From: Dromaius novaehollandiae
Taxonomy: Eukaryota > Chordata > Aves > Casuariiformes > Dromaiidae
NCBI RefSeq assembly: GCF_036370855.1
Contig: NC_088100.1
Location: 106,684,387 to 106,748,386, forward strand
Direction of reading: 5' to 3'
DNA length: 64,000 nt
The notes under the pieces are model-generated. The model saw only the letters and a program-made list of their open reading frames with translations, made no database searches and had not been told where the DNA came from. Both the position numbers and the translations under genes were made by a program. Each line of letters begins with the position of its first letter. Within the stretch, counting starts at the first letter, position 1. This document shows, piece by piece, positions 11,601 to 22,964 of the stretch.

Positions 11601-14600
11601 CCTGGGCTCTGCTGCGCGCCGGGTACCGGTGTTTCGTGGGCTGTCCCAGCACAGCGAAGTTGTAGTGACAGGCCCGATAAATGCGCTCCTTTGGTACTTC
11701 ATTGATGGCGTGAGTGCCAAATCAAAGCATAGACTGCCATCTACTGAACCACCAGATTAGTTCCTGTCAATACCTGTCAATACTCTAAAAAGAGTCACGC
11801 TCAAACCGCACGTAAATGTGCGCGAATCCAGCATAGCCGGGGGGAAATTAATATCATGCAGTTATTTTACCCCGCAGACTGTAGGGAGCATAATAAATGA
11901 GGACACCTCTACTCCATGTTCGCAGAATTTTTTCATTCTTTGGAAAGCGGCACCCATGCATGCAATTGGAAAAGGGCGAGAGCATCGCTATTAAAATGGC
12001 ATTTTGAGATGATGAGAGCAATAGGGTAATTAAAGGAGCTGCCAGAAATTAAGCCATTTCCAACTGCTGGGTTCTTAAGAAACAACTGCTGTCACTACAT
12101 TTTCAGAGATCTCACACTGGACTTTCAATGTGTTTCTTGCCAGAAATAAATAAGAAAGAAAATCAGTATCGAGCTCAAGAAGAATAAACTTAAATAAAAG
12201 ACAGAAGAACTGGAGAAAACAGTGTCCTGAAATTACTACTTCAGCTACTACGATTCACACCAAAGTGTCACTAAATTTTTCACTGCTCTTGATAAAGTGT
12301 ATACTGGTCTAACTATCAGATTATAAGCAGACAGGACGGGGGAACACTATCATGCCCCTCCCACCAAAGTCGTGGTTCTCTACGACTAAAAATTAAAGAC
12401 CTAGAGGAAGATTCCTCTTTTATTCTAACTCTCAAGAGATATTGCATTGTTACTGCCATTGACAAGGTTTCGTCCCATGCTGGAGTACAGCCTTTACACG
12501 AGGCACCTCAATTCCATCTAAATTCTGTGTGCACAGCCAACACCTGTATTGCATACAGCCTGGGGCAGAGCTCAGCTGCTTGAGCGGACATATGGAGCCA
12601 TTTGGGCGATAACCTCCCTCATCACAAGGGTTAACACGCACAACTCCCAATTAACTGGAGGGTCTTGTATATGCCCTTCGCACATTCAATGCCCAAGCAA
12701 TAAAAGTATCCTGCAATATTCAAAATGATCAACTATATAAAACTAAATGTATTGAAGAGAACACTTTAATCTCACCATAACAACCAACGCAATAATGGGA
12801 GCAGATAACATAATTAAATCAATGCATATTTCAGCTTTAATATTAAATCTACCAGCATATGATGAGAGATTTTAAACAATACTGTCAAATAAAAAGTCGT
12901 ATGACACAACTGGAATAAAAAGCAGAAACATATATGAATTACAGGAAGCTTAACTAGAGTATTAGAGAAAAACTTAAAAATGACAGACTATATCTTCTTT
13001 AATGCAACTAATTATAGCAAATGCTGCCTCTTGCACTTCACTTACAGTGAGAAAATTTGCTGAAGCCCACCTCATTACAGCTGCATAAAACTGAAGTGAA
13101 TTACCCATGGATCTTATTTTAGGAATATGTATAATACAGTTCCTGGAACATCATTCATTCTCCGTTCAAAAATATGCATTAATTCCCTTTGAAACAAAAA
13201 CACACCATAGCCCTGCACTCACTTCAAAAACATATAAAAATACATTAGTTATTCTCAAGAAGCAGTACTAAAAATATTATTTTCAGCAAATAGCTCAAGA
13301 CCATGACTAAGTCCTCTTACATGGAGCACAATTAAAGATGACTCACTGGAATAGTCAGAAGCAGTATGTATGCAGAAGCAGTACATAGTCAGACCCTCAG
13401 CTCTGAATCTTTCTCTCCAGCCACTGATTTCTCCTCGTTCTGCATGTTAAGTTTATGCATCTTGATCTTCTTCTCAAGACCTGGCATTAGTTTGAAATTC
13501 ACCCTTTAACAAGTGTGACCAAAGAGTGTCTCTACTGGGTTAGAGCATAGGTCCATCTCTGAACCACTTGCAGGTCTAGTCTATGGTTTTGGAGATGAGG
13601 GAACCAAATTGCACAGTCTTCAAACCGCAGGTGAATCACAGATTCATACAGGAGCATAACAGTGGTACCTACTGTATCCTCTGTTCCTTTCACAGTGCTG
13701 CCTAATGTTTGATCAGTATTTTGTCTTCTGGGTGTTTAGCAGACATAGTCATGGAACTGAACATTTTCTCCCACTTTCTGCAAACAATCCTCTTGCCTCT
13801 TTTGTTTGCTTCTCACTCCCCACTCTGAGTTTTCACTTACACCAGCATGCGTACAAGCCTCCTCTGGCCCTGCATATCAAGGTACCACAACTACTCACAC
13901 AAATGACTCCTGAAACTTTCATCTGAACAAAGTTACCTCAGTCATTCTTTCTTGTCTGGTAAGTCAAGTCATTTACAGTAACAAAAAAAACTAATTTAAC
14001 TGAACCTTCAGAATGAAGTACGTTATCTCTATAACTCTCTTGGACTTTGATCCTCTTCCACGCAGTTCAAATGAAAGTCTTGATCCTGCAAGTAGGAGGC
14101 ACCAAGCTATTACTAGGGTTTCCATAGAGGGTTTTCCCTCATGAGCACCACACTTCTGCCTCCATCAGTCCACTTGCAGTACCAGAACACTTGGCCTTAA
14201 ATTGTTTTAGAAAGGGACCGTGTTTCTGATTGTTTTGCAAAGGGAAAGAAGGGAAAAAGCGTGTTTTATATTGACTGCAGACATTCAATTATACAGTGCT
14301 ATAGCCCCTTTAACAAAGTTCAGGAACTGAACTTCGTTCAATTCTTCTTCTTATGAACAAGACTAGTTTTATTTTGAACCCTAAAGACCCAAAGCAGTCC
14401 TGTAAGCTTCCAGATTTTTGTGTGCCAAGTTTTGAAGTTTCTCTACTCACAAATTGCTAACACTTTTATGTCAGCCAGGCAGCCAGCCAGCAGCCCATCT
14501 GCCCCTGTGGCCATAAGGGGAGGCTTAGGCAGCAGTAACAACAGGGTAAACATATATGATACTTTCCCAGGATACTCTTCCATCCTTCAAGTATTTTCAG

Positions 14601-17600
14601 CTGAAGTGAATTTCTGAGCTAGATATTTCCATATTTAGTAGCACTCAGTAGATTTCTCTTGCACATACTTGTTCAGCCTTTCACTCACCACAGTAAACTG
14701 TAACGTTGTTTGGCAACAAGAGCCAATAGCTTCTACCCGTGGTGCATGGTCTTTTTCTTTGTTTCAAACCTTGATCCTGCTGGTTTCATTTGATATCGCC
14801 TAGTTCTCGTACTAGAGGACAGAATGAACAGTCCATGACTATTGACCTTCTCTATACCACTCATGATTTTGCAAATATCAGTCGCATTCTCCTTAAGTCA
14901 TCCATTTTCAAGTTGACAGGTTAAAATCTACGTAGTTGTTCCTTATAGAAAACTATGAAGTTTTCTATATTAAAAAAACTAAAGCCTAAAAACTAAAAAT
15001 AAAGCCATTACCAGCCTTTGAAAAAAGGATGTCTCTCTAATATAATGTCCAATATCTTACAGTATCAGACAACAATAACAATAGTGTTGTTCTTCCGCTA
15101 CTGGATGAAGAAAGAAAATAAAATAAAATTTAAATTAAATTAAAAATAAAATTACTTATAACCCGATGTTGCTACAGAAAGTAAATAGAAGAATTTGAAT
15201 AGTAACAAAAACATCGTGATAATAAAGAACTAATTAAAGATACTATAATTAAGAAGGTTCACTCTTCATCCTGCTCATCAAAGTCCTGGCAGAGATTACT
15301 TTTCGACTCATTATAAAAGTAAAATGATTAATGAAAGAGATTTCAGGCATGATCTGGAAGAAACTAAACAGTGAAAGAAAGGAGCACTCACACACCACTG
15401 TACATTATAAAGAAGAGACATGTTTCTTTAAGACTATGGGAAGAAAATTACTACATTTGCACTAAAAAGCTGCGATTGCCACTAAGCACAGTGCATTTAA
15501 AGACAGCATCCTCATCTGCAAGAGCCTAAAATCCAATGGGTGGGTGAAACGGGACCTTTAAGCTTATGTTCCTTTCCTTGTACAGAGTCTAAACCATGTT
15601 TGGTCCAACAATATCTAGTGACAACCTTGAGAGACTCTATTTCCATTTCAGACAGCAAATTGATCTGAAGGAGTCTGTAAGATGAAAATTTTTTTTGTAA
15701 ATCTTGTTTCTTTAAATTAGGATTACTGGACCAAACTCATAGCTAATGTAAATGGAAACAGCTTGGTTGGCTTCCATCACAGACAAATGTGATCACCCAA
15801 TGAATCACAAAATAAACATCAGCAGACCTTCTTGTGGAATATGATTAGTACAAGAGTACCGTTTGTGGGGTTTTTGTTCCTAGCTATTTGTTCATTTTAT
15901 TTATTGCACCTTCTAATTCTACACAGAACTCTACCTGAAAGAGGAAGAGAGAGCTTCTTGGTGTACTCTGAAGGGCTGAAGGATTGGGAAATTAGTTCAT
16001 TAGGTCTGTTTGCACCCAGCCAAGAGTGTGGCAGTCTGGGAGAAGCTTCACTGGCCTCCTCTGCAGAGCACAGAGGTGAATGTCACGGTTACAATAATCA
16101 CTCTCCACAACACTCCTGAAACTGTCCCAGAGGAGAGACCAGGGGCTGACGGGACATGAACAACAGATTTTTTTGTTCCCATCCAAAGAGGGCTGAGATA
16201 TACTGGTAAGTGAATCTGAAATGATGAATGTGAGATGACTTAGTTCCTAGTCTGGAATGCCTTTTTATTAGTTTTTTTCTGGTTTTAGGTGGTTGTTCAG
16301 TCTGTTAGTTACCAACCACCATTCTCTACTCTTAATACCTAGCCTAAAGAAACTTTGTACATACCTTAAGACATATCCAGGTAGTATCTGCTCTAGCACC
16401 TGGATAGTGTTTCCCTGAATATTTCAGCAACTTGCTAACTCACCTTTTAAAATGTGTAGTTCACCTAAATTTCCCTTATAACCTTTCCAATCCTGATTTA
16501 ACTTTGGTATCAGGAGGTACCAAAACATGGTACGAGGAACATGATGAGGAGAGAGCGAGTCATTGATTTCATCATTGTAAATTATACTGAGTCCTATGGT
16601 AAAAAATTAATTTTCTGTCCCACCAGCGACTCTAGTGTGCAGCTCATATCAAACCTGTGCCTTTAGCAAACTTTCTGCAGAATAGCTGTCCAAATAAAAC
16701 AATTCGAATTCATTTATGTAACAAATCAACCTTGAAGTTCTCTATTGTACTAAAGCTGTTTATGACTTTGAACTTGGTTATCTTTCAGTCCTTTTATTTC
16801 CTTACAGCTCGCAACACTTACTGTAATGTAACTCAGGCAGCCTGCCTTTGCCATCAGTATGAAATTAGTTCAAGGTTGAGAGCAAATGTAGCTACCCAAA
16901 GTTCAAGAGGACTAGTATTGTTGGAATATAGGTCCATAAGTTTTGATATAACTCTTTTGCTATCGTATTTGTCATTCAGAGATGTTTGGATCTCTTTACT
17001 TACAGACCTGAAAATTTTCCTTCTGTACTTTTTATTTTGGCCAAAGTGTAGTCCCAAAATGTTTGTTTTTGCTTCTTTTGATGTAGAATTGTTCTCCTTT
17101 AACATGGTTGAGGAAAACAAAATGTGTCCCCCTTACATTAGCTTTTGAGGTTTTTTTGAACAGAACACAGCATTCACAAAAAAAAAATCTGAAGAAAATT
17201 TAGTGAAACGTGCTTCTTAACAGACTTTCGCAGTCTCTTCCCATCTGTCCTGTCTTTCTTAAAAATTATGGATTAGAGCTTTTAACTGGCATAAGTTAAC
17301 ATAGATCTGGCCACCTTTCTAGGTACCTGCTTAGAGAAAGAGATTCCAACATATAAGCCTTGGAAGAATTTGGTGAGGATGATTTGGCACATTATTAAAA
17401 TAAAGACTGCCTGCAGAAAAGATGTGTGTTCAGTCTTTGGTATCCAATAAACACTTAAAATTACTTTGAGAGTTTCCCTCAGCTCTTTTGTTCAGTTCGA
17501 GAGGACTGCCTCCAGTAATGCTATTGAAATCAAAGCCAGAAAACCTGAATCCTTGATTAGAGTAGGCTTTGGTTACCTGCATGCCAACACACTAATACCT

Positions 17601-20600
17601 CTGGGGTTTATGGAAACAACTGCATAGAGCATATGTCCCCTCATTGATACATACTGTGTTGGCAAGCGTGTAGGAGTTGGATATCGTGGTGCACAATACC
17701 AGCAACATAAACACATGAGGATGCACTGGGTGAATCAAGCAACCATTTGCTGGTGAACTCAGGTGCTGCATGTTTGACAAGCATCCGTCTATGATTGTAG
17801 CACGGGCAGGGATTGGCATGAGGTGTTTACTAAATGGTTGGTGCTTTTAGGGAAAAGTAGCATCTGCATGATGAAGAGATATTCAAACTAGAGGTAAAAT
17901 AGTAACAATCAGTAGTAATAATTAGTAGTAAAACCGATCTTGAGAAAATACTTTCAGAGCTGTGTGAGGAAAGCACAGTAAACTATGAGTTTGTTATTGT
18001 GGGTGCTATATCAAGGGCTCTTTCCTTTGCATTAGAAACACCTCCAAGCCATGGGACTGGCATAGTCAGTCACTTTGAGAGAGAAACTTATTCACACCAG
18101 GAAGTCATTTTTCTTTTCTTACATGTGGGTGAATTAAGTGATCATGAAAATCTCCTTGACAACCTGAGAAACTGAAAGCCTGTATTCTAGGAAGAGCAGG
18201 AAGGTGAAGCAGTGCCTGTTCTTACTACGCATTTCCACTGTGACTTGCGGCTTCGCTGCCCCCCTTCTGACACCATCTCTGGCGGTGCAAAATGGTCAGC
18301 AGTTGTGTATTAGGATACCTAATAGGCAGAAAAGACACCATTGCTGGACCTCCCCTACAGCAGACAGTTCCTACACCCCTGGAACCAGTACTCTTACCAT
18401 GTGCACCAGGCCTCATAATGCTTCTCATCGTTAGCTGGCTTCTCCGATATGGTTGCCATGCAAAGCAGTACAGAATATCACTCATTTGAGCTGGGTTTTA
18501 AGCTTTCACATGGAGACTTCTGTACTGCAGGGACAGAGCTGGGCATAGACTTGTTCCTTCCTTGAGCTCTTGCAGAAAGATAGCCAAATCACAGTTTCTT
18601 TATATCACTAAAAATGGGGATAAAGGAACAGTTCCCTGTGGGAGCTGTTTTGAGATCTACAGCTCAAGCTGATTTGTAAAGCAGATTTAATAGAAAGAGA
18701 ATGGAAAAGAAATTAAGTGGGATTTCAAGCCATTTCCCTTTCTAGTGTCTACCAACAGAGCACACGTTTCCCCATCCCCTACAACATCTGTGGTCACGCA
18801 GCAGCACTGCTCTAGGTGTCCATTTAAAGTAAGGTTTGAAGCATTTTAAAATGCTTTCTAATCCCTAGAGCACTTTAGTCTCCTGCAGGATTGTTTGCTG
18901 GATCTGTTGAATCAAAGAGTACAGCTAAAAATGCCATTGCTTTTCAACATGTACACACTTCTGCTTACCTGGTCTCCACTGGCATTACAGTATAGGTCAA
19001 GCAGCCACATGTCTGCTTATTTTGGCCTGTAAATGTCCTCCCTTTCCATGGAATCGATACATTTGCAACGATATAGACAAAATTGAGGTCAGACTACTAT
19101 AGCAACAAAGCCTTCCCAAAGCACCCTGCCAGTTAAAGCTGGTGTCTCTCTTCATCTCAGTCCATTCACGCACACATACCCTCAACCCATTCCTACTACA
19201 AAAGCCTGGAAATACAGGTAAGCCTCACAGCAAGCTTCAGAATAAACATACTCACTTTGCATTAGGCCCAGAAGGAGGAAGAAGTTGTTTTTCATTTAAG
19301 TGACAGCTGGCTTACATGCCATCTCCTATATCAGAGGCAGGTTGCAGGTGTACAGTGAGATAAAAAAATAAAGACCTAATGGTCTCATCACATATGAAGC
19401 TCATGTACATGCCTGCTCAGTCACACCTACCAGAATACAAGAGCAAGCCACTTGGCTGCAGACACAAAATGTGTTTTATTTAATGAACTGTGGGAAGACC
19501 AACAGGCCTTTCATTAGAAAATTAGATTTGTTTCTCATGGTTCCAACCATTTTGTGCATGACTTAAAATCAGACAGGTCGGGCTGGGCTGCTTCTCCTTC
19601 ATTTCCCAGTCCCCATCCCCAGCACCCATCACAGAATGACAGATCACATGTTCTCCATGTTAAATCTTTATTAGTTTTCTCAAGACAGACAGCAAAGAAT
19701 TACTGTAATCAGACTACTGTCATGCTTTCCCCGCAGTGGTCCCCTAACAGTTTTAAGTCACATCTAAATGAGTAGAAGAGATTAACACTGAGCACAAGAC
19801 ATAAGAATAAGCTGATCTCTACGTGTAATAAAACAATCTTCTATATTTTTACTACAGACTATAAAAGATATGGCCTGTATTAAAGTTATCTGGTATTTAT
19901 TACAAGAGTCTGATTTTTTTATTCAGCTGCTTATTACTTTGACTCTTAATTAATCTTAATTTTTGTGCCAAAATTTTCTGTGATACGGAACCTCAGAACT
20001 GTCAGAAAACCCTGGCTGAAGCCGCTCCATCGTTCCCAGCAGCAAGTGTAAGACAAGCGTTTTGTGAATGTTTACATTCCAGCATACGTTTCTTAGGGAA
20101 GCTTTTGTATTTCTATGTTTTAACAAAATCCAGGAAATACTCGCTAAGCCAAAGCAAAAACTGGTCTGTGCTGCCCTCCGCGGTGCTATGGACAGCCCAG
20201 CTGGCCTAAGTACCTCTACACAGCAATTCCCGCAGCTGGTATAGAAGTATTTGATATATGTAACGCTGCTTTGGGCCGGCACCAGGAGAGAGAAGGGGGC
20301 ACGTCCCCCCCTGTTCTCGCTGACCTCCGCTGCCAGTGCTAACGTAGCACAGAGGTCTGGGCTGCCGGAGTCAGGTGCCAAGAGGGGAGCAAAGACGCAA
20401 CTAGAGGGCAGAGAAAGGGCATTTTTGGACAAGATAGCCCTGTGGGGAGAGCAGGTGGCAGATGAATTGAGCTGGAGCTAGAGCCAAAGGGGAAATGGAG
20501 TAGATGAAAACTTGGGAAATTGGAGCAGAGAGCCGAAGGGGAGCGAGAAGCAGAGAGCAGGCAAGAGCAGCAGCGGGGACAGACGTGCGAGGGGCAAAGG

Positions 20601-22397
20601 GGCAAAGCAAACCCATGCTACGAGTGGAGGGGGAACCCGGGCCTGGCTGGGTCACGGCACTGATACCAGAGCAAGTTTGGAGGCTGCGGATCGCAACTCA
20701 AAAAATCAAGTTTATACTTGCTGGACAAAAATATGTGGACTAAGATGGGAATCTGAGGAGTAGATACTGGAACTAAAACAAGGGAAAAGAGTGGAAAATT
20801 GGATCCACACATGTGAACAATATTGCCTGTGTCCATCGGACCTCGGCCTTGCCTGGCAACGTTCGCTGTCGGCAAGGCTCCCCCTTCTGCTGTCCGCAGC
20901 GCCCGGGAGACCCACCAGCGCTTTTCCGTCCCCCATGCTAGATCACATGACAGGTGAACTAGGTGAACTGCTGGCTGTTGCTATTAATAGCAATACTAAA
21001 ACACGGCACTAATAAACAGGCGATAATTTGCTTCACTGGATTTAGAGACTCCCACCACTCTCAGCACCTGCAATACAACGCTTAGATGATTGAACTACTC
21101 TCTTTATTTTTTTGTTTATATTTTTTCAGAGCAATACAAGCAACCACACAGAAGATGTAAGAGGGCACTTCTCCCGCAAGTGAGGGGATAGTTCAAATCC
21201 ATTCCCTGCTTACAGGATGGAGATGCGGAGCCAGCGCTCCCACTCCTCCGGAGAGCCTGACACTCGGAGGGCTGGTCTACAAACCTTGGCCCTGCAGTGA
21301 ACTTTCATTGATATCAACAGCTTGCACAGGTGTCTCTGAGGGTATTGCCTGAGGACGGCTGGTCTGCACTAGCACAATTCAGACACCACGTTCATTCACC
21401 TGAATTTCTGTTAGTGGCACTGACGCATTGGAAAATTTGCCTTGACTTCTGCCTCCTAAGCCTGAGGAAAGAGCATCTTTTCCTCGTAAACAAGATAACA
21501 AGAAAGAGATGGAATCCCACATCATTATTCTCCTCTGTTTATATATATATAGATATAGATATATACATGCATATGTGCGTGCATGCATGTATATATATAT
21601 ATATATGCTTTTCAGAGTACTTCTATTTAGTAATAGCGTTTCTTCTAAAATAAATACAATAAAAAACCCACTCAGGTTAAATTTAGAGAACTAGAGAAAA
21701 TAAATGTGAAATTTTACCTAAGAGAGGATTATAAAATTAAGTCCAGATGAAAGGAGTATTCCCTCTACAGTAGACAATGACACTGCCTTGCCTGTTGGCA
21801 TTACTGCAGGCAAAGAAGATTCACCTTACTGAAAGTAAAAAGACAAAACCACGGACAAATCCATACACTATGTTTATGGGACAGAACAAAACTCATCACT
21901 GGCTTATGCGACCCACGTTCAGTTGAAAGCAAAGCGGAGCTGCCTTGCGTTTCTCAGGACAGAACCGGGACACGCACCTGCTGGCGGGAGAGGAATGGCT
22001 ACGGTGTGCCAGGGAGCTGCTAGCAGCATCCTGCAAATTCACCAAGTGACACATTTACCTGTGCAGCTGCCATTAATTTCAGTTAATATCCTACTTGCCC
22101 AGCATGCTCCATCTTCGGTTTTAAGCACTGCTGTGTTCCTCCTCTCTGACTTCACCCACAGGCACAATTTGCTGCCAGGATGAAACAGTCTTTCTTCCAG
22201 AGCCCACCTGGGACAGAGGCTGAGGCTGCGTGAGGAACTGCTGGCAGTTCCTAACATAGGATCCCATTAAATCCCCCACTAACGACATGCCACCACAATG
22301 CTTTACTTGCCCATCTCAGAGAAACAGCAAACAGTCAAGCCGCTAAGCAGAACTGCGGAGGGCTGGGAACGCTGAGTAACTGCGTTAGATTATTTAC
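11601..22397. other. Region between SLC30A10 exon 1a and exon 1b; no gene recognised
   Basis: I searched the minus strand here for copies of SLC30A10 exons 2-4 (HxxxD TM5, CNWQCYIDP, HEVHVWEL) and found none. It holds an AT-rich tract at 15111-15152, a purine-rich, GC-richer stretch at about 20260-20640, and a TA/TG microsatellite at 21539-21607. The longest open frame (16657-17148, plus) resembles nothing I know. If exon 1b splices to exon 2, this interval is its intron. Confidence 0.55.
21539..21607. repeat. TA/TG-rich microsatellite
   Basis: Alternating pyrimidine-purine sequence: a TA run, then GATATA units, a mixed TGCATGTGCGTG core, and a second TA run of about 18 bases. A simple repeat. 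Confidence 0.85.
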
Positions 22398-22842
22398 CTG
22401 TTCCAGTGTCTCCTTGGGGTGCATGACAGAAACAGCAGTCCATGAAGATAGCATAGTTTAACACATTGAAGAACAGACCTGAAAGCCCGACAATGAGGAC
22501 GAGAAATGCTTTTTCTGTCTTCTGAGGATTGAGATACCTCTTGATTGCCTCAATGAAGATGCTGAGCATCAGAGCAGTGGCAAAAACAGAGTTGCCAAAG
22601 GCTCCCAGCACATCCGCCCGGGAGAAGCCATAAGTGTTAGCCTTGTGCCATCTGATGCTGCTCAGCCTAACGCCGACCAAACCGATGATCATGGAGACAA
22701 AGTGAGACAGAACAGCAAAGGCATCTGAAGCTAAGCTAAGAGAATTGCCAAGGTACGCTACTGAGATCTCAACAGCGAAAAGCGCAAGGCTCACAACGCA
22801 CATAAGGATGAGCCTGCTGCTCCTCCCTGAGTAGCGGCCCAT
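22398..22842 (-). CDS. Exon 1b: diverged second copy of SLC30A10 first exon (CDF TM1-TM4)
   Basis: An ATG at 22842 (context GAAATGG) opens 148 codons with no stop. They begin MGRYSGRSSRLILM and end before a consensus donor (GGAACAG then GTAAAT) in phase 1. The product aligns without gaps to residues 1-134 of SLC30A10 exon 1a: MGRYSG start, YLGNSLSLASD in TM2, NTYGFSRADVLGAFGNSVF in TM3, VLIVGLSGLFFNVLNYAIF in TM4. It lacks the Pro/Ala loop. At the TM2 metal site it has Ala43 and His47, where ZnT10 has Asn43 and Asp47. A TATA box lies about 115 bases upstream. No own downstream exons are found within the window, and the donor phase fits SLC30A10 exon 2, which would give a 414-residue protein. 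It could be an alternative first exon, part of a paralogue, or a relic. Homology is certain; gene status is open. Confidence 0.75.
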
Positions 22843-22956
22843 TTCAATTGCTCTTTCACTTAGTTTGAGGTTCTGTAAGACGGAGCTGTGCAAGTAACAA
22901 CTCAATCTCAGCAATCCTGCCCTTCGCCTGTCAGCGCTGCTCACATGTGAGAGCCA

Positions 22957-22964
22957 CTTTTATA
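22957..22964 (-). promoter_or_regulatory. TATA box upstream of exon 1b
   Basis: TATAAAAG on the minus strand, followed by a palindromic E-box CACATGTG at 22942-22949. A start about 30 bases downstream, near 22934, would give a 5' leader of roughly 90 nt before the ATG at 22842. The flanks are not CpG-rich, unlike exon 1a. Function is inferred from position. Confidence 0.5.

Noticed and set aside
10412-11720. Long overlapping frames on both strands across the CpG island
   Set aside because: Extreme G+C removes stop codons in all frames. Only the MGRYSG frame matches a known protein; the others are Arg/Ala/Pro low-complexity shadows.
16657-17148. 163-codon open frame on the plus strand
   Set aside because: It is AT-rich, has no recognisable domain, no promoter or splice context, and an overlapping frame on the other strand. 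Most likely chance.
20251-20940. Cluster of overlapping frames in a GC- and purine-rich stretch
   Set aside because: No frame resembles a known protein and the frames overlap on both strands. Base composition explains them.
11601-22397. Search for separate exons 2-4 belonging to exon 1b
   Set aside because: No minus-strand segment with HxxxD TM5, CNWQCYIDP-like or HEVHVWEL-like coding was recognised by eye. A profile search could still find diverged copies.
22843-22944. N-terminal extension of the exon 1b frame upstream of MGRYSG
   Set aside because: It lacks an ATG, and the homologous exon 1a starts at MGRYSG. The upstream part fits a 5' leader downstream of the TATA box.
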